Source: PALSA-270 sp963770915 (lineage in GTDB: Bacteria; Acidobacteriota; Terriglobia; Terriglobales; Acidobacteriaceae). Taken from it: a stretch of DNA of 64,000 bases. Under the pieces are notes generated by a model, which was not told where the DNA came from, made no database searches, and saw only the letters and a list, made by a program, of their open reading frames with translations. Positions 26,993-35,760 of the stretch are shown here, one piece after another. Position 1 is the stretch's first letter. Every line of letters starts with the position of its first letter. The position numbers were made by a program, and so were the translations under genes. The stretch is taken from contig CAVYRG010000001.1 of NCBI GenBank assembly GCA_963770915.1, forward strand, positions 372,001-436,000, in the 5' to 3' direction.

Positions 26993-27930
26993 CAATCCCC
27001 TCGTATTTCCCTAGGACGGATTGGCGCGCTGGGCTGCGGAGAAAGAGCCACGCCAGGCACGTGCGCCTTGCGCTCGAGCTTCTCCAGCAGCCAGACTCCC
27101 GCCCACAATCCCGCAAAAGCCAGTGCAAAAAATACAAACCCGCCTTCGTGATGCAACTTTCCTGTGAGAAAAGAGCGGTTCACGTACATCCCCAGCGTGC
27201 ACAGGGTGAAAATGCGCACTCCGTTCTTGATGATTGTAAGCGGAACGAACCACAGCAAAAGCCCCAGCTTGGCCCAGCCCGATTTCAAAAACAAATGCAT
27301 GAACACCAGGCAGACCAGAAGCAAGGCCATGCTGGAGCGGATGCCGCTGCATTCCTCTGCAATTCGGATGGTGACCACGGGCAGCGTCAGTACGACACCC
27401 TCGCGATGAAAGGGTATGCCCGCGGCGCTGAAGAACCAGGCCGTGGCCACGGCCGAGCCGTTTTGCAAAAGAGCGATGATTTTCTCACGCAATGCATCCG
27501 GCAGGGGCGTCATCAAGACCAGAAATAAAACCGGGAACAGGCCCGCGCGAAAAGTCTTCCCTCCATAGCAAAAAAGAAAGGCGGCCATGCAAGAGACCGA
27601 AAACAGCAAAATGGAGAGCGAAATGTAGTTGCTGTGCTCGATGGCGGAGGCACGGCTGGCCACAAACCCGTACGCAGCCAGCGAAGCCAAGTACAGCAGC
27701 GCTCCAACGGGACTGAAGTTAAACTTGGTGAACACCTTCCTTCGCTCCATATAGAGCAGAAAAACGCTGATCGGCCCGACCGCAAGAATTTGCGAATATT
27801 GGTCCACGTGGATCGAGGAAGCGACGACGACCCACAACGGACCGTGAAATGCCACTCCTGCGGCCAGCACGAGCCCGAGCAGGCAAGCATGCCGTAGAAG
27901 AATCTCGCGGGATTGTGTCGCGCTGTTCAC
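26992..27930 (-). CDS. Exosortase/archaeosortase family transmembrane protease-transpeptidase
   Basis: 312 aa from GTG 27930, preceded by GGAG at 4 nt. It is a multi-helix inner-membrane protein with the three conserved exosortase elements: EECSGIRSS (Cys194), IIKNGVRIF (Arg239) and LHHEGG (His260/261). The family cleaves C-terminal sorting signals such as PEP-CTERM on secreted proteins and usually sits in extracellular polysaccharide loci, as here. No EpsI domain is fused. No protein in this window ends with a recognisable PEP-CTERM tail, so its substrates are elsewhere or carry another signal. The subtype could not be assigned. Confidence 0.92.
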   Translation of the reverse strand: MNSATQSREILLRHACLLGLVLAAGVAFHGPLWVVVASSIHVDQYSQILAVGPISVFLLYMERRKVFTKFNFSPVGALLYLASLAAYGFVASRASAIEHSNYISLSILLFSVSCMAAFLFCYGGKTFRAGLFPVLFLVLMTPLPDALREKIIALLQNGSAVATAWFFSAAGIPFHREGVVLTLPVVTIRIAEECSGIRSSMALLLVCLVFMHLFLKSGWAKLGLLLWFVPLTIIKNGVRIFTLCTLGMYVNRSFLTGKLHHEGGFVFFALAFAGLWAGVWLLEKLERKAHVPGVALSPQPSAPIRPREIRGD

Positions 27931-28013
27931 TAAACTCCGCCCTTATTTTAAGTTTCGCAGAAAGGCTTGCCTAAGTCTTTAGCTCAATTCATTACTTTGG
28001 TGCCGACAGCAAA

Positions 28014-29228
28014 TTAACGCGATTCGGCCTCATACGTGATGCGCCAGATGACGTTTGTTCCGTCGTCGGAAACAAGTAAAGAGCCATCCGCGGCAACCGC
28101 AACTCCAACCATGCGGCCATAGACATATTTGCCGGACGTATCAGGAACGAAACCTGACAAGAACGGCGTTGGCTCGCCCTGTGGCAGACCGTCACGAAAA
28201 GCCTGAAACACAACCTGGTATCCGCTGCGAAGTTTCCGGTTCCACGACCCATGTTCGGCAATAAATGCGCCGTGCGAGTAAGCAGGGGGGAATTGTCGCT
28301 TGTCATAGAACGCAAACTGGAGCGGGGCGACATGCCCGCCTAACGCAATATCGGGCACGATAGCCTTGGCAACCAGGTCAGGTCTCGCCGGCACCCTGTC
28401 ATCTACGTGCTGACCCAGATAGGAATATGGCCACCCGTAAAATCCTCCTGACTTAACGTGGGTGAAGTAGTCGGAAGGAACATCGTCGCCCAGATCGTCG
28501 CGTTCGTTGACGGTCGCCCACAAATCGCCGGAGTCAGGATCGCAGGCGATCCCCACCGCATTGCGCAGACCACTGGCGTAGATCCGCATGTTTTTGCCGT
28601 CTGGATCGGCGGCAAGAATGGAGGCGCGGCGCCGATCCGACTCGACCGCAACGTTGCTCTTCGAGCCGACCGAAACAAAAAGCGTGTTCCCGTCACGGCT
28701 GAAAGCCAAGGACCGGGTCCAGTGCTGGTTATATCCCCCGCCGGGCAGGTCCAAGATGTGCTCGGCAGAACCTAATGGCTTCGACGTAAGGGGATCGTAA
28801 CGGAAGCGTACGACTTCATTCGTGTTTGCCACGTAGACGTAGTCGTCATGAAAAGCGATTCCGAAAGGAAGGTCGAGATGATCGGCAAAGATTTCGCGCG
28901 AGGATAGATTGCCGGCGGCATCGGTCCGCAGCACAAGAACCTGGCCCGCGGCAGAATCCGCGACGAATATGTCTCCATCCGGAGCCACCGCCAGCCAGCG
29001 TGGTTGCGTGAAGCCGCTGGCAAAAACAGATGCGCGGAATCCGGGCGGAACTTTGGGTTCAAACTGTGGAGGGCGCGCAACAACCATCGGCGGGTTGTAG
29101 GTGCGGAATACGCTGTCGATAACCGTGGCTCTCCATCCGTTCACATTGAACAAGGCCAGTAGAGCTACGATGAGCAGGAGAATTCCGAAGGCAGCTTTCC
29201 GAAGCATAGACGCTGATCTGGAAGGCAT
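28014..29228 (-). CDS. Membrane-anchored or exported PQQ-type sugar dehydrogenase-like (sorbosone dehydrogenase family) protein
   Basis: 404 aa from ATG 29228, with GAGGA upstream; a longer frame reaches 29381 but overlaps the upstream gene's end. Residues ~5-25 are a signal peptide or anchor (LRKAAFGILLLIVALLALF). A six-bladed glucose/sorbosone dehydrogenase beta-propeller follows: PRWLAVAPDGDIFVADS, a conserved His in YNQHWTRSLAF, GLRNAVGIACDPDSGDLWATVNERDDLGDD, GGFYGWPYSY and EHGSWNR. Family members oxidise aldoses using PQQ in the periplasm, but PQQ dependence here is inferred. It follows an aldo/keto reductase gene by 31 bp, probably in one transcript. Confidence 0.82.
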   Translation of the reverse strand: MPSRSASMLRKAAFGILLLIVALLALFNVNGWRATVIDSVFRTYNPPMVVARPPQFEPKVPPGFRASVFASGFTQPRWLAVAPDGDIFVADSAAGQVLVLRTDAAGNLSSREIFADHLDLPFGIAFHDDYVYVANTNEVVRFRYDPLTSKPLGSAEHILDLPGGGYNQHWTRSLAFSRDGNTLFVSVGSKSNVAVESDRRRASILAADPDGKNMRIYASGLRNAVGIACDPDSGDLWATVNERDDLGDDVPSDYFTHVKSGGFYGWPYSYLGQHVDDRVPARPDLVAKAIVPDIALGGHVAPLQFAFYDKRQFPPAYSHGAFIAEHGSWNRKLRSGYQVVFQAFRDGLPQGEPTPFLSGFVPDTSGKYVYGRMVGVAVAADGSLLVSDDGTNVIWRITYEAESR

Positions 29229-29259
29229 GGGGTAATATTCCTCGTCTCGGGCGGGCAGC

Positions 29260-30159
29260 TCAAGCCCCAACGCGCGACGGCGGCACTTCGAGGTTCCGCC
29301 CGAAGTGCTGGAGCACTCGCCTTGCCCCCCGACGTGCGAAGCGTTCAAGCACTCCCCGCCTCTTGTAGGCAATTCGCTCATTCAACAGCTTGAACTGCTC
29401 GGGCGTCAGGCGCCAGCCCGAAGCGGCGCAATTTTCGCGAACCCGCTCCGGATTGTTAGTTTTGGGAATGACGATTACCGGCTCATAACACAAGCACCAA
29501 TTCAGCGCCAACTGCGCCGGCGTCTTTCCAGTCCCGGCAGCCATGTGGCCGAGCACATCTTTGCCATCCCGCCTGCGGATATTTTGCAACCCTTCTCCTA
29601 GCGGGCTGAAGGCGATCACCGTAATCCGATTGGCTCGGCAATACTGGAGCAGGCCAGTTTCGATGGTGCGTTCCACCAGACTGAATCTCACCTGGTTAGA
29701 GACGATCCTCGCTCTGGTGAGCGCCTTCTGCGCCCGCTTCATCTCGGCAACAGAGAAGTTGCTGACACCGAGATATCGGATCATTCCCTTCTCAACCAAC
29801 TCCTCCATTGCCGCCATGGTTTCCTGAATCGCCACCGTGTAATTGGGCCAGTGCAGTTGGTAGAGATCGATGTAGTCAGTCTCCAGGCGGCGCAGGCTCT
29901 GTTCAGCCGATCGCAGAACGTCGGCGCGGCGGAAGTGCCGTGCCGACACTTTGGTGGCCACGAATACATTCTTCCGCATGCCGCGAATCGCCTGGCCGAC
30001 GACCTCCTCGGTGTCATAGGCCTCGGCCGTGTCGATGAACAGTACACCAGCATCCAAACCCGCGCGCAGAGCGACCATACCACCCCGATATAAGTAGGTG
30101 CCGAGGCCGATTTCAGGCACACTCGTGCCGGTAGCACCAAGCGGCTTGCAACTAACCAT
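29260..30159 (-). CDS. Aldo/keto reductase
   Basis: 299 aa with the complete AKR catalytic tetrad Asp43, Tyr48, Lys70 and His103 (FIDTAEAYDTEE, ATKVS, QLHWPN). Further family signatures are GVSNFSVAEM, SNQVRFSLVERTIE and VIPKTNNPERVRENCAASGW. It reduces a carbonyl substrate with NAD(P)H in the cytoplasm; the substrate is unknown. Pairs with the sugar dehydrogenase gene downstream. Upstream 140 bp separate it from the glycosyltransferase gene. Confidence 0.9.
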   Translation of the reverse strand: MVSCKPLGATGTSVPEIGLGTYLYRGGMVALRAGLDAGVLFIDTAEAYDTEEVVGQAIRGMRKNVFVATKVSARHFRRADVLRSAEQSLRRLETDYIDLYQLHWPNYTVAIQETMAAMEELVEKGMIRYLGVSNFSVAEMKRAQKALTRARIVSNQVRFSLVERTIETGLLQYCRANRITVIAFSPLGEGLQNIRRRDGKDVLGHMAAGTGKTPAQLALNWCLCYEPVIVIPKTNNPERVRENCAASGWRLTPEQFKLLNERIAYKRRGVLERFARRGARRVLQHFGRNLEVPPSRVGA

Positions 30160-30299
30160 AAGCGTGTGACGGAGTGGCGACTGATTTTACGTCGAGGCGG
30201 GACTAACGTACAGGCGTTTGCGGAAACCGAAGCGTGAGAGCAGCTTCGCGGTTTGCCCGCGGATTGCGGGCGGCGGTGGGAAAATTGGGACCAGCCGGA

Positions 30300-31121
30300 C
30301 TACTTCGCGGCGTTTCCAGCAACCACTTCGGCGCTTTGCGCCTTCGTAGATCTTGGGGGGCCCTTGACCGGATTCCTTGATGTGTAACGGCTACGAATCG
30401 CCAGCAGCTCGCGCGTTGCTCGCAGAAAGTCCGTGGGCCGGATTTTTGATCCAGCAACGTCTTTCCAGTCATGCAGGGGGAACTCGTAGAACAAACCCCC
30501 GGGGTCTCTTCCTTCCGCGGCGTAAATCTGCAGAAAGCGCGCGATCAGCTCGACATCAAAAATCCAACGGGAGCAAAACGGCTCCTGCAGGGCTTGCTTC
30601 AAGGTGGGGCTGACTAGGAAGAACTTAGCGCCGCATTGCGTATCGTAGATGGGAAGATCGAGCACCAGCGAAGCACTGGTGGCAAAAATCCGGCCCAGGT
30701 AGTGGCGCAGCGAGTTGCGCTCGATTTTTCGTCCCAGCAGCTTAACCCGCGACCCGAATACCACCTCAACCTTCGGGTTGCTGCGGAAGACTTCCAGTAA
30801 ATCTGTGACCGCATCGAGCGGAGTTGCCAAGTCCGCGTCCCAGAAGCCCACAAGGGCGACTCCGTCCTGGCGCGCCGCCCATAACAGCCCATCGCGAACG
30901 GCCTCCGCTTTGCCGGCGTTTTGCGTTTTGTCCAAAACTTCGACTCGGCCGGGCCACTCATTCTTGATCTGCTGCAATAAGGGAAGAGTTGCATCAGTGC
31001 TTCCGTCGTTGACGAACACCACCGAAGCCTCGGCGTGGCTGGCCAGAAAAGTCCGGAACGCCTCGCCGTTCAGGCGTTCGGCCTCGTTGTAGCACGGAAC
31101 GACAATCCTATAGCCCGCCAT
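30300..31121 (-). CDS. Family 2 glycosyltransferase, polyprenyl-phosphate glycosyltransferase-like
   Basis: 273 aa from ATG 31121, which places the GT-A motif VVPCYNEAERL at the very start; a longer frame to 31472 adds a non-domain tail that overlaps the next gene. The donor-binding VNDGSTDAT and metal-binding GFWDADLATPLD motifs are present, and LDLPIYDTQCGAKFF is typical of dolichyl/undecaprenyl-phosphate glucosyltransferases. No C-terminal membrane helices are obvious. It may load a sugar onto a lipid carrier for the GT39-like protein encoded 5 kb upstream; this is inference. Confidence 0.85.
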   Translation of the reverse strand: MAGYRIVVPCYNEAERLNGEAFRTFLASHAEASVVFVNDGSTDATLPLLQQIKNEWPGRVEVLDKTQNAGKAEAVRDGLLWAARQDGVALVGFWDADLATPLDAVTDLLEVFRSNPKVEVVFGSRVKLLGRKIERNSLRHYLGRIFATSASLVLDLPIYDTQCGAKFFLVSPTLKQALQEPFCSRWIFDVELIARFLQIYAAEGRDPGGLFYEFPLHDWKDVAGSKIRPTDFLRATRELLAIRSRYTSRNPVKGPPRSTKAQSAEVVAGNAAK

Positions 31122-31377
31122 GGTTGTTGCCGCCGAAGCGGTTTCCCCTGTTGCCCGACGGCGGACGACGAATTCTCGTGAGTCCGCGACCGACCGCCTG
31201 CAGTTGACTATTGTATTCTCCCTTGGAATCCTCGGGCGCCGTTTTGCTGAAAAGGCCGCTCGTGGAGGCAATCCTCCCGCACTTAGAGCAGTCAGGTGTG
31301 GAGGGCGGGCGGTAAAAGGAGTTTGGAGCGTCGGGTAGAAGCGCAGCGGCAGGCGAAGGCAGGTGGAAAACGCAGGG

Positions 31378-32208
31378 TTAGTTAGACGAGGCGTTGAAAC
31401 TGGAGAAACCGTAGAGAGCGTTGTCGGCTGCGACCCCGCCTTGATTGTAAAACCCGATGCCCGGGCTGCCACCGGTGAGGCTGGTGTCGGTCCCAGTGAA
31501 TATCGTCGCGTTGTTGCGGGTGAAGGTTAGGGTTCCGCCCGAGTTACTAGCACAAAGCGTGTTTCCTGTGGCTAGTGGAGGTGGCGTGGCACTGGTCCGG
31601 TTGATATTCAGGTAGCTAAACTGATTCAGCAATCCGTCCCACTTCACCAACTGGGCATACTGCGAGCCGTCACTGTGGGTGGAGTAGTTGAACTCGTACC
31701 CCGTGGACATGTGCGCCGCAATCGTCCAGTTGAGGTGGACTTCAACCTCGTAGAACGCAGCGTTGCGGTTGAGTGAGGGCGACAAGCTGACCACGGCGCA
31801 AGCGGTTTGATTCGTTCCCCAGGTTCCGGTCAACGCCGCGATCGAATCCGAGTACGGCGGGCCGCCCGAGACTGTGGTTCCGTAGGCGAGGTTGGTCGAG
31901 GTTTGAATGTCTCCCCAGTCTTTTCCGTCGGCCGCTCCGTTGACCCAATGATTGGCTTCGGAGATAGGGTTTTCCGTCAGCGGGAAGCTTGTTGAATAGC
32001 TCATGGGCCCGCTCGGAGGCGGGTTGTTCCCTGGGTTTGAGCCTCCGGTCGAGCCCCCGCTTGAGCCGGAGTTCATGCTTCCTGAGGGCGACTGGCTGCA
32101 TCCTCCGAGTAGCAAAAGCGCGCATACCAATGCGGCCGCGAGCAACCAGGTGTAATGCCTGCTTCCAAGGATGCCCGCCGTTTTCGACGATGTTCGCTCT
32201 TGGGTCAT
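31378..32208 (-). CDS. Secreted lipoprotein of the 'ENPISE' family (paralogue of 59962-60705)
   Basis: 276 aa. The start at ATG 32208 makes a 4-base ATGA overlap with the flippase stop; the frame's further upstream extension is only an out-of-frame reading of that gene. A signal peptide ends in the good lipobox LLLGGC-SQ. After a Ser/Gly/Pro linker comes a ~210-residue beta-rich domain opening SFPLTENPISEANHWVNGAADGKDW, with EVEVHLNW, GYEFNYSTHSDGSQYAQLVKWDG and GFYNQGG. The pattern suggests a concanavalin/LamG-like jelly roll. It aligns along its length with the protein at 59962. Function unknown; carbohydrate binding at the surface is a guess. Confidence 0.75.
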   Translation of the reverse strand: MTQERTSSKTAGILGSRHYTWLLAAALVCALLLLGGCSQSPSGSMNSGSSGGSTGGSNPGNNPPPSGPMSYSTSFPLTENPISEANHWVNGAADGKDWGDIQTSTNLAYGTTVSGGPPYSDSIAALTGTWGTNQTACAVVSLSPSLNRNAAFYEVEVHLNWTIAAHMSTGYEFNYSTHSDGSQYAQLVKWDGLLNQFSYLNINRTSATPPPLATGNTLCASNSGGTLTFTRNNATIFTGTDTSLTGGSPGIGFYNQGGVAADNALYGFSSFNASSN

Positions 32209-33683
32209 ACGGAGACCACCGCTTCCTCTTCGACCGCCGGACGCGCCCGGAACCCACGAATGAGGCTCACGTAGAGCGGTTTTTGTCCCATCACATAGAG
32301 CAGCATTCCGGCATAGATGACGAAGAGGATGCCGACTTCGACCACGAGCCTGGGAAGCACACGCAAGTGCGAAGCGTATAAGGGCTGCAATACGAAGGCC
32401 ACAATCGCCGCAACCGTGCAGGAAGCCAGCGGCCGGCTCACCACCAGCGCGCAATCCCAGAACGTGATCCCGGTTCCTCGGACAGCCCATACAATCAGCG
32501 GAATCACCCACAATGTAAGAACCGCCGAGTAAGCAAAGGCCACACCCTTCGGACCATAATGCAATCCCAAAGAGTAGCCCGCGATCATCGTCGGGGCGAG
32601 GACCAGGGCAATCCGCAGGCTGCGCCCGACCAATCCCAACGACGACATCAGCCATCCCAAGGGATTGACAATGGCGTAGGCAAAGATAGTCGGGGCTAGG
32701 AAGCGGAACAGCGGGGCAGCCTCCATCCACTTGCGTCCGAGAAGAACAAGGATCATGTCATTGGAGAACAGAGCGCAGGCAGCAGTGATGGGCAACGTCA
32801 GCGCCAAAACCAGGGAGTAACCCTTGAGAAAGTAGTTCCGAAGGCGCGGAGGGTCGTGCTGGACGCGCGACAACGCGGAGAAAGCCACTTCCCCAACCGC
32901 CTGATTCAAGTTGTCGGTGGGAATGTTAATGAGCTGGAACGCCCGGCCGTAAATTCCCAGTGCGTCTACACCCCAGAAGCGCCCCAGCAACACTTTATCG
33001 AGGTTGCTCGCACAGTAAAGGATTAGGCCGTTGAGCGTCATGGTGCCGCCAAAGCGCATCATGGAGAGAATGCCAACTCCTCGGTGATACTTCCCTGGAA
33101 TCCATTTGGTCGCAATCCACAAGCCGATGGTATTGGTCAGCGGAAGGGCGAGACTCATGGTCACGAGGGCCCAGTAACCATAGCCCGCAAGAGCGCCACC
33201 GATGGCGATCACGGTCCCGATTATGAGCGAGACCGTGCTGACTACCGCCATCGCCGTGAAGCGCATCTGCCGTTGCAGCAGGACGGAATGCTGCACTCCG
33301 GCGGCATTAAAAATGAAGCTGAGTGCCAGGGCCGCGGTCACAGCAACCAACCTCGGTTCGTGATAAAAGGCGGCGACCACGGGCGCCAAGGCGAAGGTCA
33401 TCAAGGCGAGGATGAACCCTACGAGCATGTTGATCCAGAACAAGGTGGAGACTTGTTCCTCGCTGACCGTCGCCCGTTGGATGGCAGCAGAGGAAAGGCC
33501 GAAATCCCGGAACAAGAGGAGCACCCCAGTAAATGCGGTGACCATGCCGACCAGTCCGAAGTCCTTCGGTGTCAGCAGACGGGCCAGCACGACCAGGGAT
33601 ATCACACGCAGCAGGAAGTTCGCCGCTTGCGCCACCATTCTGGCAAATCCGCCGCGAATTGTCTTTTCTTTCAGATCTTTCAT
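32205..33683 (-). CDS. Wzx-type polysaccharide flippase (WzxC-like)
   Basis: 492 aa with about 12-14 membrane helices. The N-terminus GGFARMVAQAANFLLRVISLVVLARLLTPKDFGLVGM, followed by FRDFGLSSAAIQR and FWINMLVG, is typical of the WzxC/colanic-acid exporter branch of the MOP superfamily. It would flip undecaprenyl-linked repeat units from the cytoplasmic to the periplasmic leaflet. Its stop overlaps the start of the lipoprotein gene, suggesting joint expression. No Wzy polymerase was recognised in the window. Confidence 0.9.
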   Translation of the reverse strand: MKDLKEKTIRGGFARMVAQAANFLLRVISLVVLARLLTPKDFGLVGMVTAFTGVLLLFRDFGLSSAAIQRATVSEEQVSTLFWINMLVGFILALMTFALAPVVAAFYHEPRLVAVTAALALSFIFNAAGVQHSVLLQRQMRFTAMAVVSTVSLIIGTVIAIGGALAGYGYWALVTMSLALPLTNTIGLWIATKWIPGKYHRGVGILSMMRFGGTMTLNGLILYCASNLDKVLLGRFWGVDALGIYGRAFQLINIPTDNLNQAVGEVAFSALSRVQHDPPRLRNYFLKGYSLVLALTLPITAACALFSNDMILVLLGRKWMEAAPLFRFLAPTIFAYAIVNPLGWLMSSLGLVGRSLRIALVLAPTMIAGYSLGLHYGPKGVAFAYSAVLTLWVIPLIVWAVRGTGITFWDCALVVSRPLASCTVAAIVAFVLQPLYASHLRVLPRLVVEVGILFVIYAGMLLYVMGQKPLYVSLIRGFRARPAVEEEAVVSV

Positions 33684-33744
33684 GAGTTTGCTGCAGGACC
33701 CCGGCTTCGATTCGCCGGTCGGGTGAACTCTTGAGCGGAATTAG

Positions 33745-34398
33745 CTATTCGGCCTTCAGCACCAGCTTGCGGCCATAGAATGCCTCGGCGTAGCCGCTGG
33801 GAGAATTGCACTCCATGCCGCGCAGCCGCATGAGAGACAGGAATGTGCGCTCATCAAACCAATGTTTGTCGCGTTGCGATGCAAAGGCATCCAGCAAACA
33901 CTGCGCCTTCTTTTTGGATTGCTCCTCGGTGAGATGCATGAATACGCTCGGCCGCCCGAGGTCCCCGTCGTACTTGGGAATTTCGTATTCCAGAATGAAA
34001 TGATCGCGGAAGGTATTCCAGGTAAGCTCTGAGATCAGGCGATGATCCTGGTGGGCATCCTGACCCGTGTGAGTGAAAATCAGGTCCGGCGCGATCGGTT
34101 TCAACTCCTCGAAGACGGCTTTCACTTCCCCACCCACATAGGGCATGAATCCGTCGCGGAACTGCTTAAGCAGAGGGCCTCGAAGAGCCTTGCCGGCAAA
34201 TAAGTCAGCGGCCCTGCGTGCCTCCGCCTCGCGGACGCCGACAGCGTTGAAGACCACCCAATGAAATTCGCAGCGTGGATACTCTTCCGCTAAGCGCAGA
34301 ATCGTGCCGCCGCACCCGATCTCAATGTCGTCGGAATGGCACCCGAGACAAAGGATTTTGAGGTCGCGGTCTTTTCCGCCTAGGTTCAGTTGCAGCAT
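33745..34398 (-). CDS. PIG-L/LmbE family N-deacetylase
   Basis: 217 aa with zinc ligands GCHSDDIEIGCGG (His21, Asp24; a variant of the usual PHPDDxE) and the downstream HTGQDAHQDHR (His116, His119). The family removes acetyl groups from GlcNAc-type sugars on lipid or small-molecule carriers in the cytoplasm. It is 18 bp downstream of the FAD oxidoreductase gene, and the two probably act on the same sugar intermediate. The substrate is unknown. Confidence 0.88.
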   Translation of the reverse strand: MLQLNLGGKDRDLKILCLGCHSDDIEIGCGGTILRLAEEYPRCEFHWVVFNAVGVREAEARRAADLFAGKALRGPLLKQFRDGFMPYVGGEVKAVFEELKPIAPDLIFTHTGQDAHQDHRLISELTWNTFRDHFILEYEIPKYDGDLGRPSVFMHLTEEQSKKKAQCLLDAFASQRDKHWFDERTFLSLMRLRGMECNSPSGYAEAFYGRKLVLKAE

Positions 34399-34416
34399 AT
34401 CTCCCCCGAACCTGGC

Positions 34417-35739
34417 CTAGCGGGCCGACATCTGCGCCGAGAGGGCCTTCTCGGCGGCCTTTTCGCCGCTGATGAAGCTTTCATCGGTCCACATGTAACC
34501 CCAGTCTCCGTAACGTCCGCAGTAGGAAATGCCAACGTCGTCCAGGTAGCCGTGGACGGTCTTAAGCGCGGAGGCGCGCTCTAGATCAAAAATAATGTTG
34601 GCATAGCGCAGGAACATCGCTTTCTTCGACACGACCTGATCTTCCTCGCGCAGAAGCCCACAGCGGCGAAGGTCGCGAATGACCGGCTCAATCCAGTCCT
34701 CCGCTTTGCCGCTAAAGGGACGATATTTGTCGGAGAAGTAAACTTCCGCCTGGATGCTGCCGGTTCCCGGAGGCGAATTGCGAGCCGACAGCATATGCGG
34801 GAAGCCGAGGCGCGTAAAACAGATGTCCTCGTCGTAGAAGTACGTCATGTGGGCTTTGGAAATATCCTCGCGGTTGACTCCGATGTTCACCAGAATGCAG
34901 GTCGTGCAGGCCAGCCGTTTGGCGGCGTCGGCTACTTCCGGTGGCGCATTCTTGATCATACGAATCACGTCAGGCAGAGCTACCGAAGAAACCAGGCCAT
35001 CGTAATGGACGACCAGTCCGTTCGCGAAAGTAAGCTTCCGCTCGCGCGGATCAATGGCAACCACTTCGTGATTCAGTTTCACGCTGCCCATGGGCAGGAA
35101 TTTGTTCAGGTAATTCACAAATCCACCTGCGCTGGGATAGCGGAAATGCGTGATGTAGTGAACGTGAGCGGCTGAGGGTGAAAGCATGCCGCGTAGCACT
35201 TCGTCGAGATTCGGACGATAGATGCGCGGCCCCAGCCAGTCGGTGCTCATATTCTCCGCCGACGTGGTGTGGTACTTCCGCGTGTATTGCATGGGGAAGG
35301 ACTCCGCAAAGGTCTTCCCAAAACTCGCCAGCAGCCAGTCCCCGTAGTTGTGAATTGGCCGCTCCGGCGCGTGGCGCTCTTCCACAAAATCGGTCACCAC
35401 CTTGATCACCAGCTCATCCGGCAGGCCATGCAGGTGCAGCTGCACCGGATGCAGCGGCCATTGGCCGCGCCAGTAGTTGTTCAGAGTGATTTGGATGGTC
35501 TCGTACTTCTGCTCAACGCTGTCCGCGAACAGCTCCTGGATACGCGGGTCCTTGGTGAAAGAGATGTGTGGGCCGACGTCAAACAGGAACCCGGTCTCAT
35601 AGCGAAAGGATGTGGTGTGACCGCCGTAATAAGAGTTCTTGTCGTACATCACGGGAGTGATCCCTTCGCCATGCAGGCGATGGGCGGCCCCGAAACCGGC
35701 CATTCCACTTCCTAGGACAACAATGTTAGGCGTTGACAT
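34417..35739 (-). CDS. FAD-dependent oxidoreductase, UDP-galactopyranose mutase/amine-oxidase-like
   Basis: 440 aa from ATG 35739, with GAGGAG upstream. The N-terminal dinucleotide motif GSGMAGFGAAHRL (from residue ~10) and the following YDKNSYYGGHTTSF...DVGPHISF are the flavin-binding hallmarks shared by UDP-galactopyranose mutase and protoporphyrinogen-oxidase-like proteins. In a polysaccharide cluster a mutase- or desaturase-like role on a sugar nucleotide is plausible, but the active-site residues of true Glf were not identified. Lies between the GT39-like gene and the PIG-L gene with short gaps (21 and 18 bp). Confidence 0.75.
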   Translation of the reverse strand: MSTPNIVVLGSGMAGFGAAHRLHGEGITPVMYDKNSYYGGHTTSFRYETGFLFDVGPHISFTKDPRIQELFADSVEQKYETIQITLNNYWRGQWPLHPVQLHLHGLPDELVIKVVTDFVEERHAPERPIHNYGDWLLASFGKTFAESFPMQYTRKYHTTSAENMSTDWLGPRIYRPNLDEVLRGMLSPSAAHVHYITHFRYPSAGGFVNYLNKFLPMGSVKLNHEVVAIDPRERKLTFANGLVVHYDGLVSSVALPDVIRMIKNAPPEVADAAKRLACTTCILVNIGVNREDISKAHMTYFYDEDICFTRLGFPHMLSARNSPPGTGSIQAEVYFSDKYRPFSGKAEDWIEPVIRDLRRCGLLREEDQVVSKKAMFLRYANIIFDLERASALKTVHGYLDDVGISYCGRYGDWGYMWTDESFISGEKAAEKALSAQMSAR

Positions 35740-35760
35740 TGATATTTTCTCCTCACTCCT

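Noticed and set aside
32209..32730. N-terminal extension of the lipoprotein at 31378
   Set aside because: The extra residues are the flippase gene read in another frame; the lipoprotein signal begins at 32208, which gives an ATGA overlap.
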